The notes: generated by a model not told the origin, from the sequence alone. 30,902 bases of DNA from Paenarthrobacter nitroguajacolicus JCM 14115 (GCA_001313365.1 BBFS01000056.1:1-30902); one strand, 5' to 3'. Positions 21,616 to 30,771 are shown, numbered from the stretch's first letter. Numbers and translations are program-made.

Positions 21616-22199
21616 TCAAGCTTTGGCAGGGTGGTGCTTCTGTTGCGCGGCGAGCAGGCCCTGGTCCATGAGCAGCTCCACTGCGTCAGCCGCTTCGTCC
21701 ACCAGGAACGGCAGTTCCTTCTTCTCCGCGGTGGCGAAATCCCGGAGGACGTAGTCGGCCGTCTCCATGCGGCCCGGCGGTCGGCCCACCCCTACACGGA
21801 CACGCAGGTAGTCCTTGGTGGCAAGTGCTTTGGAAATGTCCCGCAGACCGTTGTGCCCGCCCTCACCGCCGCCTATTTTTAGCTTGACTGTGTTAAAAGG
21901 GATGTCGATCTCGTCGTGGACGGCTATGACATGGTCCGGTGCGATGTCGAAGAAGTTGCACAGCCCTGATACGGGTCCGCCTGAGACGTTCATGTATGTC
22001 ATGGGCTTCGCCAGCACCACACGTGGACCTCCAATACCCAGCCGGCCCTCCACCACCTGGCGCGAGCTTGTGGACCTTGAACTTCCCACCCATGCGGGAA
22101 GCCAGTTCGTCCAGCACCATCTGGCCAACATTGTGCCGGTTGTTGCTGTACTCGCTGCCGGGGGTTGCCGAGGCCGACAATCAGCCAGGTGTCAGTCAT
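21616..22199 (-). CDS. pth: Peptidyl-tRNA hydrolase (frame-disrupted)
   Basis: Cytosolic enzyme that releases peptides from prematurely dropped peptidyl-tRNA. ATG 22199 begins [14 protein letters not shown]. The catalytic set is visible: Asn in GLGNPG, His in [10 protein letters not shown], Asp in [11 protein letters not shown] and Asn in [22 protein letters not shown] and [10 protein letters not shown] are also family hallmarks. Repaired length is ~193 residues, normal. Frame breaks lie near 22160 (an extra G in the codons for GNPGSEY) and 22065. It lies downstream of rplY on the same strand, a common actinobacterial pair. Confidence 0.95.
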
Positions 22200-22257
22200 G
22201 GTCTCATCCTAGGGAGGGTTCGGTTGATCAGCAGGGATGGTGGGTGGCAAAGAAGAA

Positions 22258-22285
22258 GTGGCCGGGACCAAGGGTGCCCGGCCAC
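22258..22285 (-). terminator. Rho-independent terminator after rplY
   Basis: Perfect 9-bp stem GTGGCCGGG / CCCGGCCAC with a 10-base loop, 31 bp after the rplY stop. In the minus direction it runs into CTTCTTCTTTG. This suggests that pth, starting 59 bp further on, has its own promoter or depends on readthrough. Confidence 0.8.
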
Positions 22286-22316
22286 TCAACGGCGTAAGCC
22301 TCAAGCAGTCAGAAGA

Positions 22317-22891
22317 CTACTCAGCGGCAGCTTCCGTGCTCTCTTCTTCTTCAGCACCAGCGGCTTCAGCGATGCGGACCACCAGGGTGTCGCCTTCGGT
22401 GAGCAGGATGGAACCCTTCGGAAGGACCAGGTCGGAAGCGTGGATGCTCTCGCCGGCCTTGAGGCCGTCGATGTTGACCTCGACGGCGGTGGGAACGTGG
22501 GTTGCTTCAGCTTCGAGGGAAACCGTGGTGGCTTCGAGGCTGGCGACAGCACCCGGAGCAACTTCACCGGAAACGTGGATGGCGATGTCGACGGTAACCT
22601 TCTCGCCGGCCTTCACGGTCTGGAGGTCAACGTGCTCGATGATCTGCTTAACGGGATCGCGCTGGATGTCCTTGACGAGCGTAAGGTGCTGCTCGCCGTC
22701 GACGTCGATTGCAAGCAGGGCGTTGGAAACGCGAACTGCCAGCGTGGTGGCGCGGCCCGGCAGGTTGATGTGGATGGCTCTGCGCCGTGACCGTAGATGA
22801 CAGCCGGGATCTGGCCGGCCATGCGTGCACGGCGGGCGAAACCCTTGCCGAATTCGGTGCGCAGTTCTGCGGTGAGCTTCTGCTCAGACAT
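22317..22891 (-). CDS. rplY: 50S ribosomal protein L25 (general stress protein CTC type; frame-disrupted)
   Basis: Binds 5S rRNA in the large subunit; the long form carries the extra CTC beta domain. ATG 22891 has AAGGAG at five-base spacing. The N-terminus is [34 protein letters not shown] (22786-22888). [35 protein letters not shown] and [17 protein letters not shown] follow. The tail is acidic ([12 protein letters not shown]), typical of high-GC actinobacteria. Repaired length is ~190 residues. One frame break lies near 22780, and the downstream part is intact. A strong terminator follows. Confidence 0.95.
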
Positions 22892-23151
22892 GTGTACTCC
22901 TTGATTACTGTGGCACCCGGGAAGTCCGGGCTGGTCTATCAGCAAGGGCGGAGGTCTGGAGACTTCTACGCCCGGCTGAGATCGGCCGCCGAGCAGCCGT
23001 TCCGCCTGTGTTGAAGGAGATGCAGACCCAGTCGATAACGGAGACCCGCAACCCTGGTCCACAAATGCGGACCGGATGTGCTCTCCCTCGCCAAGGTATC
23101 CCCAAGAGTTTAGCAGCGGTTCGCGCCCTTTCTGAAAACGGGCAATGAAAA

Positions 23152-23188
23152 CGGGCCACCCGCACGCCCGAAGGCGGCGGATGGCCCG
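23152..23188 (-). terminator. Terminator after prs
   Basis: Stem CGGGCCA / TGGCCCG (7 bp), with inner GC-rich pairing possible between CCCGC and GCGG, lies 22 bp past the prs stop. In the minus direction it is followed by TTTTCATTGCCCGTTTTC, which is T-rich. It separates prs from rplY. Confidence 0.7.
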
Positions 23189-23209
23189 CTCAAATTCAGC
23201 AGTCCGGCG

Positions 23210-24194
23210 CTATGCTTTGCCGTCGAACAGGCTGGTGACCGAACCGTCGTCGAACACTTCACGAATGGCACGGGCAATCAACGGTGCGATCGACAACACC
23301 GTCAGCGACGGGAAGCGCTTCTCTGCCGGGATGGGCAGCGTGTTGGTGACCACGACTTCGCGGGCACCGGAATCAGCGAGGCGCTGCGCGGCGGGATCTG
23401 AGAAGACCGCGTGCGTGCAGGCAATGATGACGTCCTTGGCGCCGGCGTTCTTCAGGACCTGGACGGCGCCGGAGATGGTTCCGCCAGTGTCGATCATGTC
23501 GTCGATGAGGACGCAGGTGCGGCCTTCAACCTGGCCAACAACAGTCTTGGAGACTGCCTGGTTGGGGACGGTGAGGTCGCGGCTCTTGTGAACGAACGCG
23601 AGCGGGGCACCGCCCAGGCGCTCAGCCACTGCTCGGCTACCCGGACGCGGCCCGTGTCAGGCGAAACAACCGTGATGTTGTCCGCTTCCACTTTGGTGCG
23701 GATGTAGTCGGCCAGCAGCGGGGATTGCCATCAGGTGGTCCACAGGACCGTCGAAGAAGCCCTGGATCTGCGAGGTGTGCAGGTCAACGGACATGATGCG
23801 GTCCGCGCCGGCGGTCTTGTAAAGGTCGGCAACCAGTCGGGCGGAAATGGGCTCGCGGCCGCGGCCCTTCTTGTCCTGGCGGGAGTACGGGTAGAACGGG
23901 GGGGAAACAACCGTGATCCTCTTGGCAGAGGCGCGCTTGAGCGAGTCAATCATGATCAACTGCTCCATGAGCCAGTTGTTCAGCGGAGCCGGGTGGGCCT
24001 GGATGACGAAGGCATCAGTGCCTCGCACGCTCTCGGCCGAACGGACGTAGATTTCCCCCGTTGGCGAAGTCGTAGGCGTCGATGGGCAGGAGCTCGGTCT
24101 CCAGCTCCTTCGCGATTTCCTGCGCCAGCTCCGGATGCGCCCTTCCGGCGGCGAGAATCAGTTTCTTCTCGCCGTGTGCGGTAATTTCGCTCAT
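23210..24194 (-). CDS. prs: Ribose-phosphate pyrophosphokinase (frame-disrupted)
   Basis: Makes PRPP from ribose-5-phosphate and ATP for nucleotide, His and Trp synthesis. ATG 24194 begins [24 protein letters not shown] and overlaps the glmU stop by ATGA, so translation is coupled. Motifs: FYPYSRQDKKGRGREPISARL, SVDLHTSQIQGFFDGPVDHL and the PRPP loop VLIDDMIDTGGTI (residue 220 region), then the C-terminus SVTSLFDGKA. Repaired length is ~326 residues, normal. Breaks lie near 24055 (between DFANG and the family's following EIYVR), 23900 (G7 run), 23727 and 23632. It is probably transcribed from the glmU promoter. Confidence 0.96.
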
Positions 24195-25688
24195 GCCTGT
24201 TTGCCTTCTTCTATGGTTGCCGGGGGGGATTGTGAAGATGTGGATGCGGACGCCGGCTCCTGCGCGGCTTCGGCCAGCTTCGCGGAGGCGGTGCCCGGCC
24301 GGTTGGCCGCTACCCACTTCGGCGTTCCGCTGTGCGGCCAGGCTGAGCGCGAGCTCCCGCGGGAACATCCTTACGGATGACCGCGCCGGCGCCACTGTAA
24401 GCGCCGTCGCAACTGTCACAGGTGCCACGAAGACCGTGTTTGAACCTGTGCGGACGCCCGAGCCGATCACCGTGCGGTGCTTCTTCTCGCCGTCGTAGTT
24501 GGCCGTGATGTTGCCGCAACCGATGTTGGTGTCTTCGCCGATCTCAGCATCACCGGCGTAGCCAGGTGGGACAGTTTGGAACCGCGGCCGATTGTCACGT
24601 TCTTGGTTTCGTAGAACGCGCCGATCTTGCCGGTCTCGCCCAGGACCGTGCCGGGGGCGGAGGTACGTGAACGGTCCGACACTTGCCTTGGCACCGATGG
24701 TGGAACCCGAACCGTGCGTACGGATCACCTTTGCGCCTTCGCCAACGTTGACGTCCGTCAAGGTTGTGTCAGGACCAACGACGGCGTCGCGCGCCACCGT
24801 GGTGGAACCGTGAAGTTGGGTGTTGGGCAGCAGGCGGACGTCTTCATCAAGCGTGACGGTGGAATCGATCCAGGTGGTGGCGGGATCCACCACGGTCACG
24901 CCGGCACGCATCCAGGACTCGATGATGCGGCGGTTGTGCTCTGCACCAAGCGCGGACAGCTGGATGCGGTCGTTGGCACCTTCAACCTGCCAGCGGTCCT
25001 CAGTCACGACGGCGGCTACCCGGCCGCCTGCGTCACGGGCCAACCCGAGGACGTCGGTCAGGTACATCTCGCCCTGGGCATTGTCCGTGGTGACCCTCGC
25101 CAGTGCGGTGCGCAAAACGGCGGCGTCGAAAGCGTAGATACCGGAGTTGACCTCGCGGATGGTGCGCTCGGTCTCGCTGGCATCCTTGTGCTCACGAATA
25201 CCGGTGACGGTGCCATCTTCAGCACGCAGGATCCGGCCGTAGCCGGTTGCGTCGGCCAGCACCGCGGTGAGGACCGTGACGGCGTTGCCCTCAGCCTCGT
25301 GCGTTGCCACAAGTTCACCGAGCAGTTGACCGGTCAGCAGCGGGACGTCGCCGTAGGTGACCACCACGGTGCCGGAAAGTTCGGCGTCGGCGTCCAGCGC
25401 GCTGAGTGCCACTTCCACTGCGCGGCCTGTGCCGGGAACGTCGTCCTGGTCAACAATGAGTGCTTCCGGATCCAGCCCGGTAACGTGCTCTGCTACGCGG
25501 TCACGCTCGTGGCGGACAACCAGGGCCAGCTTCAACGGGTTGATGGCACGTGCGGCGAGGAGAGCGTGGCCCACCATGGAGCGGCCGCCGATTTCGTGGA
25601 GGATCTTGGGAGTCCGCGACTTCATGCGCGTTCCGGCACCTGCGGCCAAAACGATCACCGCTGCGGGACCGGTGGTTTCGGGGCTCAC
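24191..25688 (-). CDS. glmU: Bifunctional GlmU: GlcNAc-1-P uridyltransferase / glucosamine-1-P acetyltransferase (frame-disrupted)
   Basis: Makes UDP-GlcNAc for peptidoglycan. GTG 25688 follows AAGGAGAG at seven-base spacing. The N-terminal pyrophosphorylase domain carries [42 protein letters not shown] and [11 protein letters not shown]. The C-terminal left-handed helix carries [49 protein letters not shown] and [16 protein letters not shown]. It ends in a low-complexity tail ([19 protein letters not shown]) seen in actinobacterial GlmU. Repaired length is ~490 residues. Breaks lie near 24655 (an extra G in the codons for PGTVLGETG), 24558, 24400, 24350 and 24225. The tRNA gene lies 123 bp upstream on the same strand. 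Confidence 0.96.
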
Positions 25689-25811
25689 GTACTGGCTCTC
25701 CTTGCTCGGTATGTCCCGGGTAACCCGGCTTCGGAATGCTGCCATCCAGCAATGGACCCAGGCACCGTGAGAGCCGCTACAGGTACAGAGAAGGAGAGCA
25801 TTTTCCGACCG

Positions 25812-25883
25812 TTCCGCCCATAGGATTCGAACCTATACTCCACGGCTCCAAAGGCCGGGGTGCTGCCATTACACCAGAGCGGA
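25812..25883 (-). tRNA. tRNA-Gln(UUG)
   Basis: On the minus strand the acceptor arms TCCGCTC and GGGCGGA pair at all seven positions (one G-U) with discriminator A. The D arm is GTGTAATGGCAGCAC. The anticodon loop CUUUGGA, closed by GGC/GCC pairs, gives anticodon UUG. The T arm ATAGG-TTCGAAT-CCTAT is perfect. CCA is not encoded. It lies 123 bp before glmU on the same strand. Confidence 0.95.
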
Positions 25884-26089
25884 CCGTGCATGATTCGTCC
25901 CCCCCGGATCTTGCGGCCCGGAGGGTTTCCCGGATCACCGGGATGCACACACAAGAATCTAGTTTGCCATGACCAATGCATGCTTCGCGACTTGACCACC
26001 CCCCCGAGGCCGCTCCGGGATTCACACTTCCGCTCCCGGAGGACCCGCCCTGCGCCCGTTCCAGCAGTCACTTAGGGCATGATGGACAC

Positions 26090-26782
26090 GTGAGCAACCG
26101 CACTGAACTCCCCCCGGCCGCGGCCGCCTCCGAGCCCGCAGAGCATGTCACCAGCGGCCCGGCAGTGCGCATACGGATGACCGGACAGCAGCGGAAATCA
26201 CAACTCGTCGGCATCGGTCGTGCCCTCTTCGCCGCCCGAGGACTGGATGGCACCACCATCGAGGAAATCGCTGCCGCCGCCGGAGTCTCCAAGCCCGTGA
26301 TTTACGAGCATTTCGGCTCCAAGGAAGGCCTGTACCGCCAGGTGGTGGACACCGAATTCCGGATCCTCCTGGACTCCATCACCGAGGCCCTCAGCACCGA
26401 AGCAAAGCCCCGTGTGCTGGTTGAACGTGCTGCGTTGGCACTCCTTGGTTACATCGAAGACCGCACCGACGGCTTCCGGATCCTCGTGCGCGACGCCCCC
26501 GCCCTCACAGCCCGAGGGCGCCTTCTCCACGCTGCTCACCCACGTGACGGCCAGGGTGGAACACCTTCTCTCCGACGAATTCGCGCGGCGCGGATTCAGC
26601 GCCGCAGACGGAGCCATGTATGCGCAGATGCTCGTGGGAATGGTGGCCATGACAGGCCAGTGGTGGCTGGACAGCCGCACTCCCGATAAACGGGCTGTCG
26701 CCGCTCATTTGGTGAACCTGGCGTGGAACGGCCTCACGGGGGGGCTCCAAAAAGAGCCTGAGCTCCGCAGCGGGGGGGCTAG
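26090..26782 (+). CDS. TetR/AcrR-family transcriptional regulator (frame-disrupted)
   Basis: About 225 residues. The N-terminal HTH is clear: LVGIGRALFAARGLDGTT, then IEEIAAAAGVSKPVIYEHFG and SKEGLYRQVVDTEF. A helical ligand domain follows (FRILVRDAPAL, LLTHVTARVEHLLSDEFARRG, MLVGMVAMTGQWWLDSR, AHLVNLAWNGLTG). A short proline/alanine-rich segment precedes the HTH. GTG 26090 fits the frame but has only a weak ribosome binding site. One base is missing near 26515, shifting frame. The end is uncertain: G7 runs at 26740 and 26772-26778 decide between a TAG at 26780-26782 (as listed) and readthrough into the repeat island to 26909. Ligand and targets are unknown. Confidence 0.85.
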
Positions 26783-26824
26783 GTCTATTCCGCGTTGGGG
26801 GGGCACCACCCGCGTTAGGGCAGC

Positions 26825-26879
26825 CATCCTCTGTGTGCTGCTCCTTCGTCGCTTTGACGCACGCTGCCGGATGCCTGCC
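26825..26879 (+). repeat. 55-bp inverted-repeat head, left copy
   Basis: The reverse complement of 27665-27719 matches this segment at 52 of 55 positions. It begins CATCCTC and ends GGATGCCTGCC. It is followed two bases later by GACGCTCTCTCACATC (26882-26897), which also has a perfect inverted copy at 27597-27612. Confidence 0.92.
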
Positions 26880-26919
26880 ACGACGCTCTCTCACATCACA
26901 GGCCCTTGAGCCCACCCCT

Positions 26920-27060
26920 CTCTCACCTCCCGGCGCCTCCCGGGCATCCATCTCTCACCTCCCGGCACCTCCCGGGCAACCCCCTCTCTCACCTCCCGGC
27001 GCCTCCCGGGCATCCCCCTCTCACCTCCCGGCGCCGTCCGGGCAACCCTCTCTCACCTCC
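26920..27060 (+). repeat. Left 32-bp tandem array
   Basis: Core CTCTCACCTCCC starts at 26920, 26952, 26986, 27018 and 27050, giving spacings of 32, 34, 32 and 32. The 34 falls where a C run is two bases longer. Each unit continues GGCGCCTCCCGGGCA with small changes; the last is truncated. Units abut without spacers. Confidence 0.9.
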
Positions 27061-27090
27061 CAAGTGCTTGGTACTTTGTAGGATGTGCTC

Positions 27091-27571
27091 ATGACCGCAC
27101 CGCAGATCTATGTGAGTTTCCCGGGAACGGCTCGTGACGCGCTTGGTTTCTACGCGGAGATCTTCGGCGGGGAGCTTTCCCTGTACACCTTCGAGGAATT
27201 CAATCGCACCGACGGCCCTTCTGATGCGATCGCCCACGGAGTCCTCAGCGGGGGTGGTTTCATTGGGCGGATCTGACACTTCAAACGGCGAAAAGAGCAT
27301 CCGCACCGAAGGAGTCATGCTCTCACTGCTGGGAGCAGCCGAACCAGCAGTCCTTCACGAATGGTTCAACAAGCTCGCCGACGGGGGCCGAATCGTGGAC
27401 CCACTTGCGCCGAAACCATGGGGCGCATCAGACGGCCAGGTAGTGGACCGCCACGGCCTGCACTGGCTCATAGGCTACGAACAAGCGCAAAGACCCGAGG
27501 GACGTGAGAGACCATCGGCCCCAAACCCTAGGGACGTGAGAGACCATCGACCCGAAACCCTTGGGACGTGA
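27091..27571 (+). CDS. VOC/PhnB-like glyoxalase-fold protein (frame-disrupted, tail read from repeats)
   Basis: Begins MTAPQIYVSFPGTARDALGF, then YAEIFGGELSLYTFEEF, the first beta-alpha-beta half of a vicinal-oxygen-chelate fold. EGVMLSLLGAAEPAVLHEWF, NKLADGGRIVDPLAPKPWGA and DGQVVDRHGLHWLIGYEQ are the second half of a PhnB-like (3-demethylubiquinone methyltransferase-like) protein. Repaired core is ~130 residues. One extra G at ~27250 breaks the frame within the codons for LSGVVSLGGSD. The natural family end is about WLIGYE. Here the frame continues into the 32-bp array (RPSAPNPRDVRDHRPETLGT) and stops at a TGA inside the third unit. AGGA lies eight bases before ATG 27091. The family binds metal in its enzymes, but a reaction cannot be named. 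Confidence 0.82.
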
Positions 27572-27612
27572 GAGACGATCGACCCGAAACCCTTGGGATG
27601 TGAGAGAGCGTC
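27501..27612 (-). repeat. Right 32-bp tandem array, inverted relative to the left array
   Basis: GACGTGAGAGA or GATGTGAGAGA begins at 27501, 27533, 27565 and 27597, exactly 32 bases apart. Each of the first three units continues with a CATCGACCCGAAACCC-type sequence. On the reverse strand the core reads CTCTCACGTCCC, matching the left-array core CTCTCACCTCCC. The last unit carries the 16-bp box paired with 26882-26897. The first three units overlap the 3' end of the VOC reading frame. Confidence 0.92.
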
Positions 27613-27664
27613 CGCCGCAAACCCGAGCAACGTGATAGAGTTGGTAATCGGCCGTCGGCGCAGC

Positions 27665-27719
27665 GGCAGGCATCCGGAAGCGTGCGTCAAAGCGACGAAG
27701 GAGCAGCACGCGGAGGATG
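27665..27719 (-). repeat. 55-bp inverted-repeat head, right copy
   Basis: Inverted partner of 26825-26879 (52 of 55 positions). Its outer end, GGAGGATG, is the start of the adjoining tandem array. Confidence 0.92.
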
Positions 27720-27793
27720 CGTGCCGCTGTGCCGCTGCTAAGCGGAGGATGCGTGCCGCTGTGCCGCTGCTAAGCGGAGGATGCGTGCCGCTG
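27712..27793. repeat. Third 32-bp tandem array
   Basis: GGAGGATGCGTGCCGCTG starts at 27712, 27744 and 27776, exactly 32 bases apart. The first two full units are identical and the third is cut at 18 bases. The sequence is unrelated to the CTCTCAC arrays apart from the shared period. Confidence 0.92.
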
Positions 27794-27842
27794 GGACGTA
27801 GCTAGGCGACGGCGAGACGGCACTGGCCGCCGCCCGCGACGT

Positions 27843-27873
27843 AAAGCGACGAAGTAGCAGCACGCTGAGGATG
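27843..27873 (-). repeat. Partial third copy of the repeat head
   Basis: 31 bases starting AAAGCGACGAAG and ending GAGGATG match the outer part of the right head at 29 of 31 positions, in the same orientation. It lies 34 bases from the ABC-F stop codon. Confidence 0.8.
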
Positions 27874-27906
27874 TTTGCGGCGAGACGGCGCTCACCGGCC
27901 CACCCC

Positions 27907-29743
27907 CTACTCGCCCAGGATTTCGGCGGCCTCGAGCCACTCCAGTTCCAGGCCCTCTTTCTCCTCGAGCAATTCCTGGAGCTTTGCGTTGAGCTCCCCC
28001 AGGGCATCGAAGTCACCGGATTCGGACTTGGCTGCCATCTGGGTGTGGAGCTTTTCTTCCTGCTGGGAGATCTTGCCGAGTTGGCGGTCGATCCTGTTGA
28101 GGTCCTTGCGGGCTTCGCGTTTTTCGGCTTCGCTGGCACCGGATGGAGCGGCAGCGCCCGAAGAGCCGCCACTTGCGGAAGTGGGAGCACCTGAGCCGCC
28201 GCCAACTGCGCCAGAGGCCAGTGCAGCTTCGCGCAATTCGAGGTACTGGTCCACACCGCCGGGCAGGCCACGGAGTTTGCCGTCGCCCAGGAGTGCCATC
28301 TGGTTGTCTGTGACGCGTTCCAGGAGGTAGCGGTCGTGGCTCACCACAACCAGAGTGCCGGGCCAGCCGTCCAGGACTCTTCGACGGCGGCAAGGGTGTC
28401 GGTGTCGAGGTCGTTGGTGGGTTCGTCGAGCATAAGGACGTTGGGCTCCCCCCCTACCAGCAGGCGCAGGAGCTGAAGTCGACGACGCTCACCGCCGGAG
28501 AGGTCGCTCACGGGTGTCCACTGCTTTTCCTTGGTGAACCCGAGCTGTTCCACGAGCTGTCCGGCAGTGAATTCCTTGCCGCCCACACTGAAGGACCGCT
28601 TTTCGCGTTCGATGACCTCAATGACGCGCAGGTCCGAGACTTCATCGAGCTCTTTGACGTCCTGGGTCAGCACGGCAGTGACCACAGTCTTGCCACGTTT
28701 GACCTTGCCCGAGCTCGGCTGGATTTCACCGTTCAGCAGCCTCAGGAGCGTGGACTTGCCTGCCCCGTTGACTCCCACCAGCCCAAGACGTTCGCCCGGC
28801 GCAAGCCGGAGGGTGATGTTGTCGAAGAGCTTCTGTCCGTCCTCGCCGTCGAGGAAGTCAAGGGTGACGTTCTCGAGGTCCAGCACATCCTTGCCCAAGC
28901 GTGCGGTGGCCATTTTGCTGAGGGCCACGGAGTCGCGGGGGGGATCGGGTACGTCGGCGATGAGGTCGTTGGCAGCTTCGATGCGGAACTTGGGCTTCGC
29001 GGTTCGTGCAGGTGCGCCACGCCGAAGCCACGCCAGTTCCTTTTTGACGAGCTGCTGGCGTTTACCTTCGACGACGGCGGCCATACGGTCGCGCTCGGCG
29101 CGCGCCAAAACGTAGGCTGCGTACCCGCCGTCGAACATGTCCACCATGCGTCGTGGACTTCCCAGGTGTAGTTGCAGACTTCGTCGAGGAACCAGCGGTC
29201 GTGGGTGACCACCAGGAAGGCGCCCTGGTTGGCGCGCCAACGCGTCTTGAGGTGCCGGGCCAACCAGGCGACGCCCTCAACGTCGAGGTGGTTGGTGGGT
29301 TCGTCAAGCATGATGACGTCGTGGTCTTCGATGAGGAGTTTGGCCAGCGCAACACGGCGCTTCTGGCCGCCGGATAGAGCATGGACGTTGGCGTGCCAGT
29401 CGACGTCGCCCACCAGTCCGCCCATGACTTCGCGGATCTTGGCGTTGGCCGCCCATTCGTGATCCGCGCGGTCACCGACAATCGCAGCGCCTACTGTCAG
29501 GTCGCCGTCGAGCACGTCGCCTTGGTCCAGGTAGCCGACGTTGACGTCTCCGCGCTTGGTGACGCGGCCCGAGTCGGGCGTCGAACGCAAGGCGAGCAGG
29601 CGCATGAGTGTCGATTTACCGTCACCGTTGCGGCCCACCATGCCGATGCGGTCGCCATCCTCCAAACCGAGGGTGACGCCGTCGAGGACAGTGCGGGTCG
29701 CGAACGAAACGGTGAGGTTTTCGCCGCCAAGCAGGTGGGCCAA
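27907..29743 (-). CDS. ABC-F family ATPase, Uup-like (frame-disrupted)
   Basis: Soluble twin-ATPase protein without membrane domains; ABC-F proteins act on the ribosome. Domain 1: Walker A GRNGDGKST, signature LSGGQKRR, Walker B IMLDEPTNHLD. A charged linker follows (AERDRMAAVVEGKRQQLVKK). Domain 2: GVNGAGKST, LSGGERRR, LMLDEPTNDLD and the switch VVVSHDRYLLERV. The C-terminus has a low-complexity Gly/Ser/Ala stretch and then a coiled coil (SEAEKREARKDLNRIDRQLG onward), as in Uup. The start is TTG 29743 with a weak ribosome binding site. Repaired length is ~600 residues. Breaks lie near 29150 and 28375; C/G7 runs at 28447 and 28937 each add a residue. It lies 35 bp behind ispE on the same strand. 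Which ABC-F subgroup it belongs to cannot be settled by eye. Confidence 0.93.
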
Positions 29744-29778
29744 TGGGTACTACTTTCTACTGCTGGAATGCGGGGGTA

Positions 29779-30771
29779 CTACAGGAGGGTATCGGAGATA
29801 ATCCGGGCGCCGGGCACCGGGCCGTGGACCGCCAAGGCAGTGTGTCCGCGGTGGCCCAGCTCTTCAGCAAGGACCTTAGCTGAGACAGAATCCCTGGCAA
29901 GCAGGGCGATGGTGGGTCCCGAGCCGGACACCATGCCGGCAAGGGCACCGCGCGCTTCACCCAGTCCGATGGTGTCGCGAAGCTGGGGTGCGAGCGTAAT
30001 GGAGGCCCGCTGGAGGTCGTTGATCAGCACGCGGCTGAGGGTTTCGGGGTCACCGTTCCGCAGGGCTTGGAGGATGGTGGGGTCCACGTCGACGGGCTCG
30101 GGAATCTCCACGCCTTCTGAGTCCCGAAGCCGTCGAGGGTTCGGAACACGTCAGGGGTGGACAGCCCGTAATCGGCAAAAACCAGCACCCAATCCATTTG
30201 CGCCTTGGCCAGCGCGGGCGAGAGTTTATCTCCAACGCCAAGCCCGACGGCGGTGCCTCCCAGGAGCGAGAACGGCACGTCTGCGCCAACTCGGCGCAAG
30301 GTGTGCCAGTTCCTCTCGTGAGAGGCCGCTGTTCCAGAGCGCATCGCAGGCCAGCAGCGTGGCGGCGGCGTCTGCAGAGCCACCGCCCATTCCACCAGCC
30401 ACGGGGGACACGCTTGGTGATTTCCAAGTGCACGCCAGTTGGTTTCTCGGACATTTCAGCCATGATAGCCGCAGCCTTGTAGGCGAGATTGCGCTCGTCC
30501 AAGGGGATGTCCACGCCGTCCAGGTCCAGTGTGCTGTCCGGGCTGATGCTGACAGTGATTCCTTCAGCCTCAGTACTTGTGGCCGCCACTTCCTCGTAGA
30601 GGGAGACGGCGAGGTACACGCTGGCCACCGAATGGTATCCGTCGGGCCGCAACGGTCCTACGCTCAGGGAGACGTTGATCTTGCCCGGGGGGGCTTTGAC
30701 GCGAACCGTGCGGGCATGAAAGCGATCCCCCACGAACGGGAGGCTGCTTGGCTTGCGGTTACCCGGTTCAT
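29779..30771 (-). CDS. ispE: 4-diphosphocytidyl-2-C-methyl-D-erythritol kinase IspE (frame-disrupted)
   Basis: GHMP kinase of the non-mevalonate isoprenoid pathway. ATG 30771 overlaps the rsmA stop (ATGA), which supports this start; reaching the main frame then needs one missing base near 30726-30735. A GTG near 30737 is the in-frame alternative. Motifs: [37 protein letters not shown], the ATP loop [39 protein letters not shown] and [14 protein letters not shown]. Repaired length is ~330 residues, normal for actinobacteria. Other breaks lie near 30408, 30292 and 30117; a C7 run near 30686 adds one proline. Confidence 0.95.

Larger units (their letters stand above)
26783..27090. other. Repeat island, left part (no gene)
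   Basis: The 308 bp between the TetR stop and the VOC start hold no convincing gene. From left to right: two short direct repeats CCGCGTTGGG/CCGCGTTAGG (26791-26818), the 55-bp inverted-repeat head (26825-26879), a 16-bp box (26882-26897), the 32-bp tandem array (26920-27060), and a short leader with AGGA before the VOC start. Confidence 0.75.
27572..27906. other. Repeat island, right part (no gene)
   Basis: The 335 bp between the VOC stop and the end of the ABC-F gene hold no convincing gene. They contain the end of the right array, a 52-bp unique stretch (27613-27664), the right inverted-repeat head, a third 32-bp tandem array and a partial third head copy. Confidence 0.75.

Noticed and set aside
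24627..25823. Long plus-strand open frame (398 codons) opposite glmU
   Set aside because: It is the antisense of a clear glmU frame; long antisense frames are expected at high GC, and the translation shows no family features.
26825..27719. Insertion sequence with terminal inverted repeats
   Set aside because: No transposase between the arms and no clear target-site duplication at the outer ends; only a VOC gene is enclosed. A non-autonomous element remains possible and is reported as a finding.
26920..27793. CRISPR array (regular 32-base period)
   Set aside because: Units are contiguous with no unique spacers, they diverge internally, arrays face opposite ways, and no cas gene is near.
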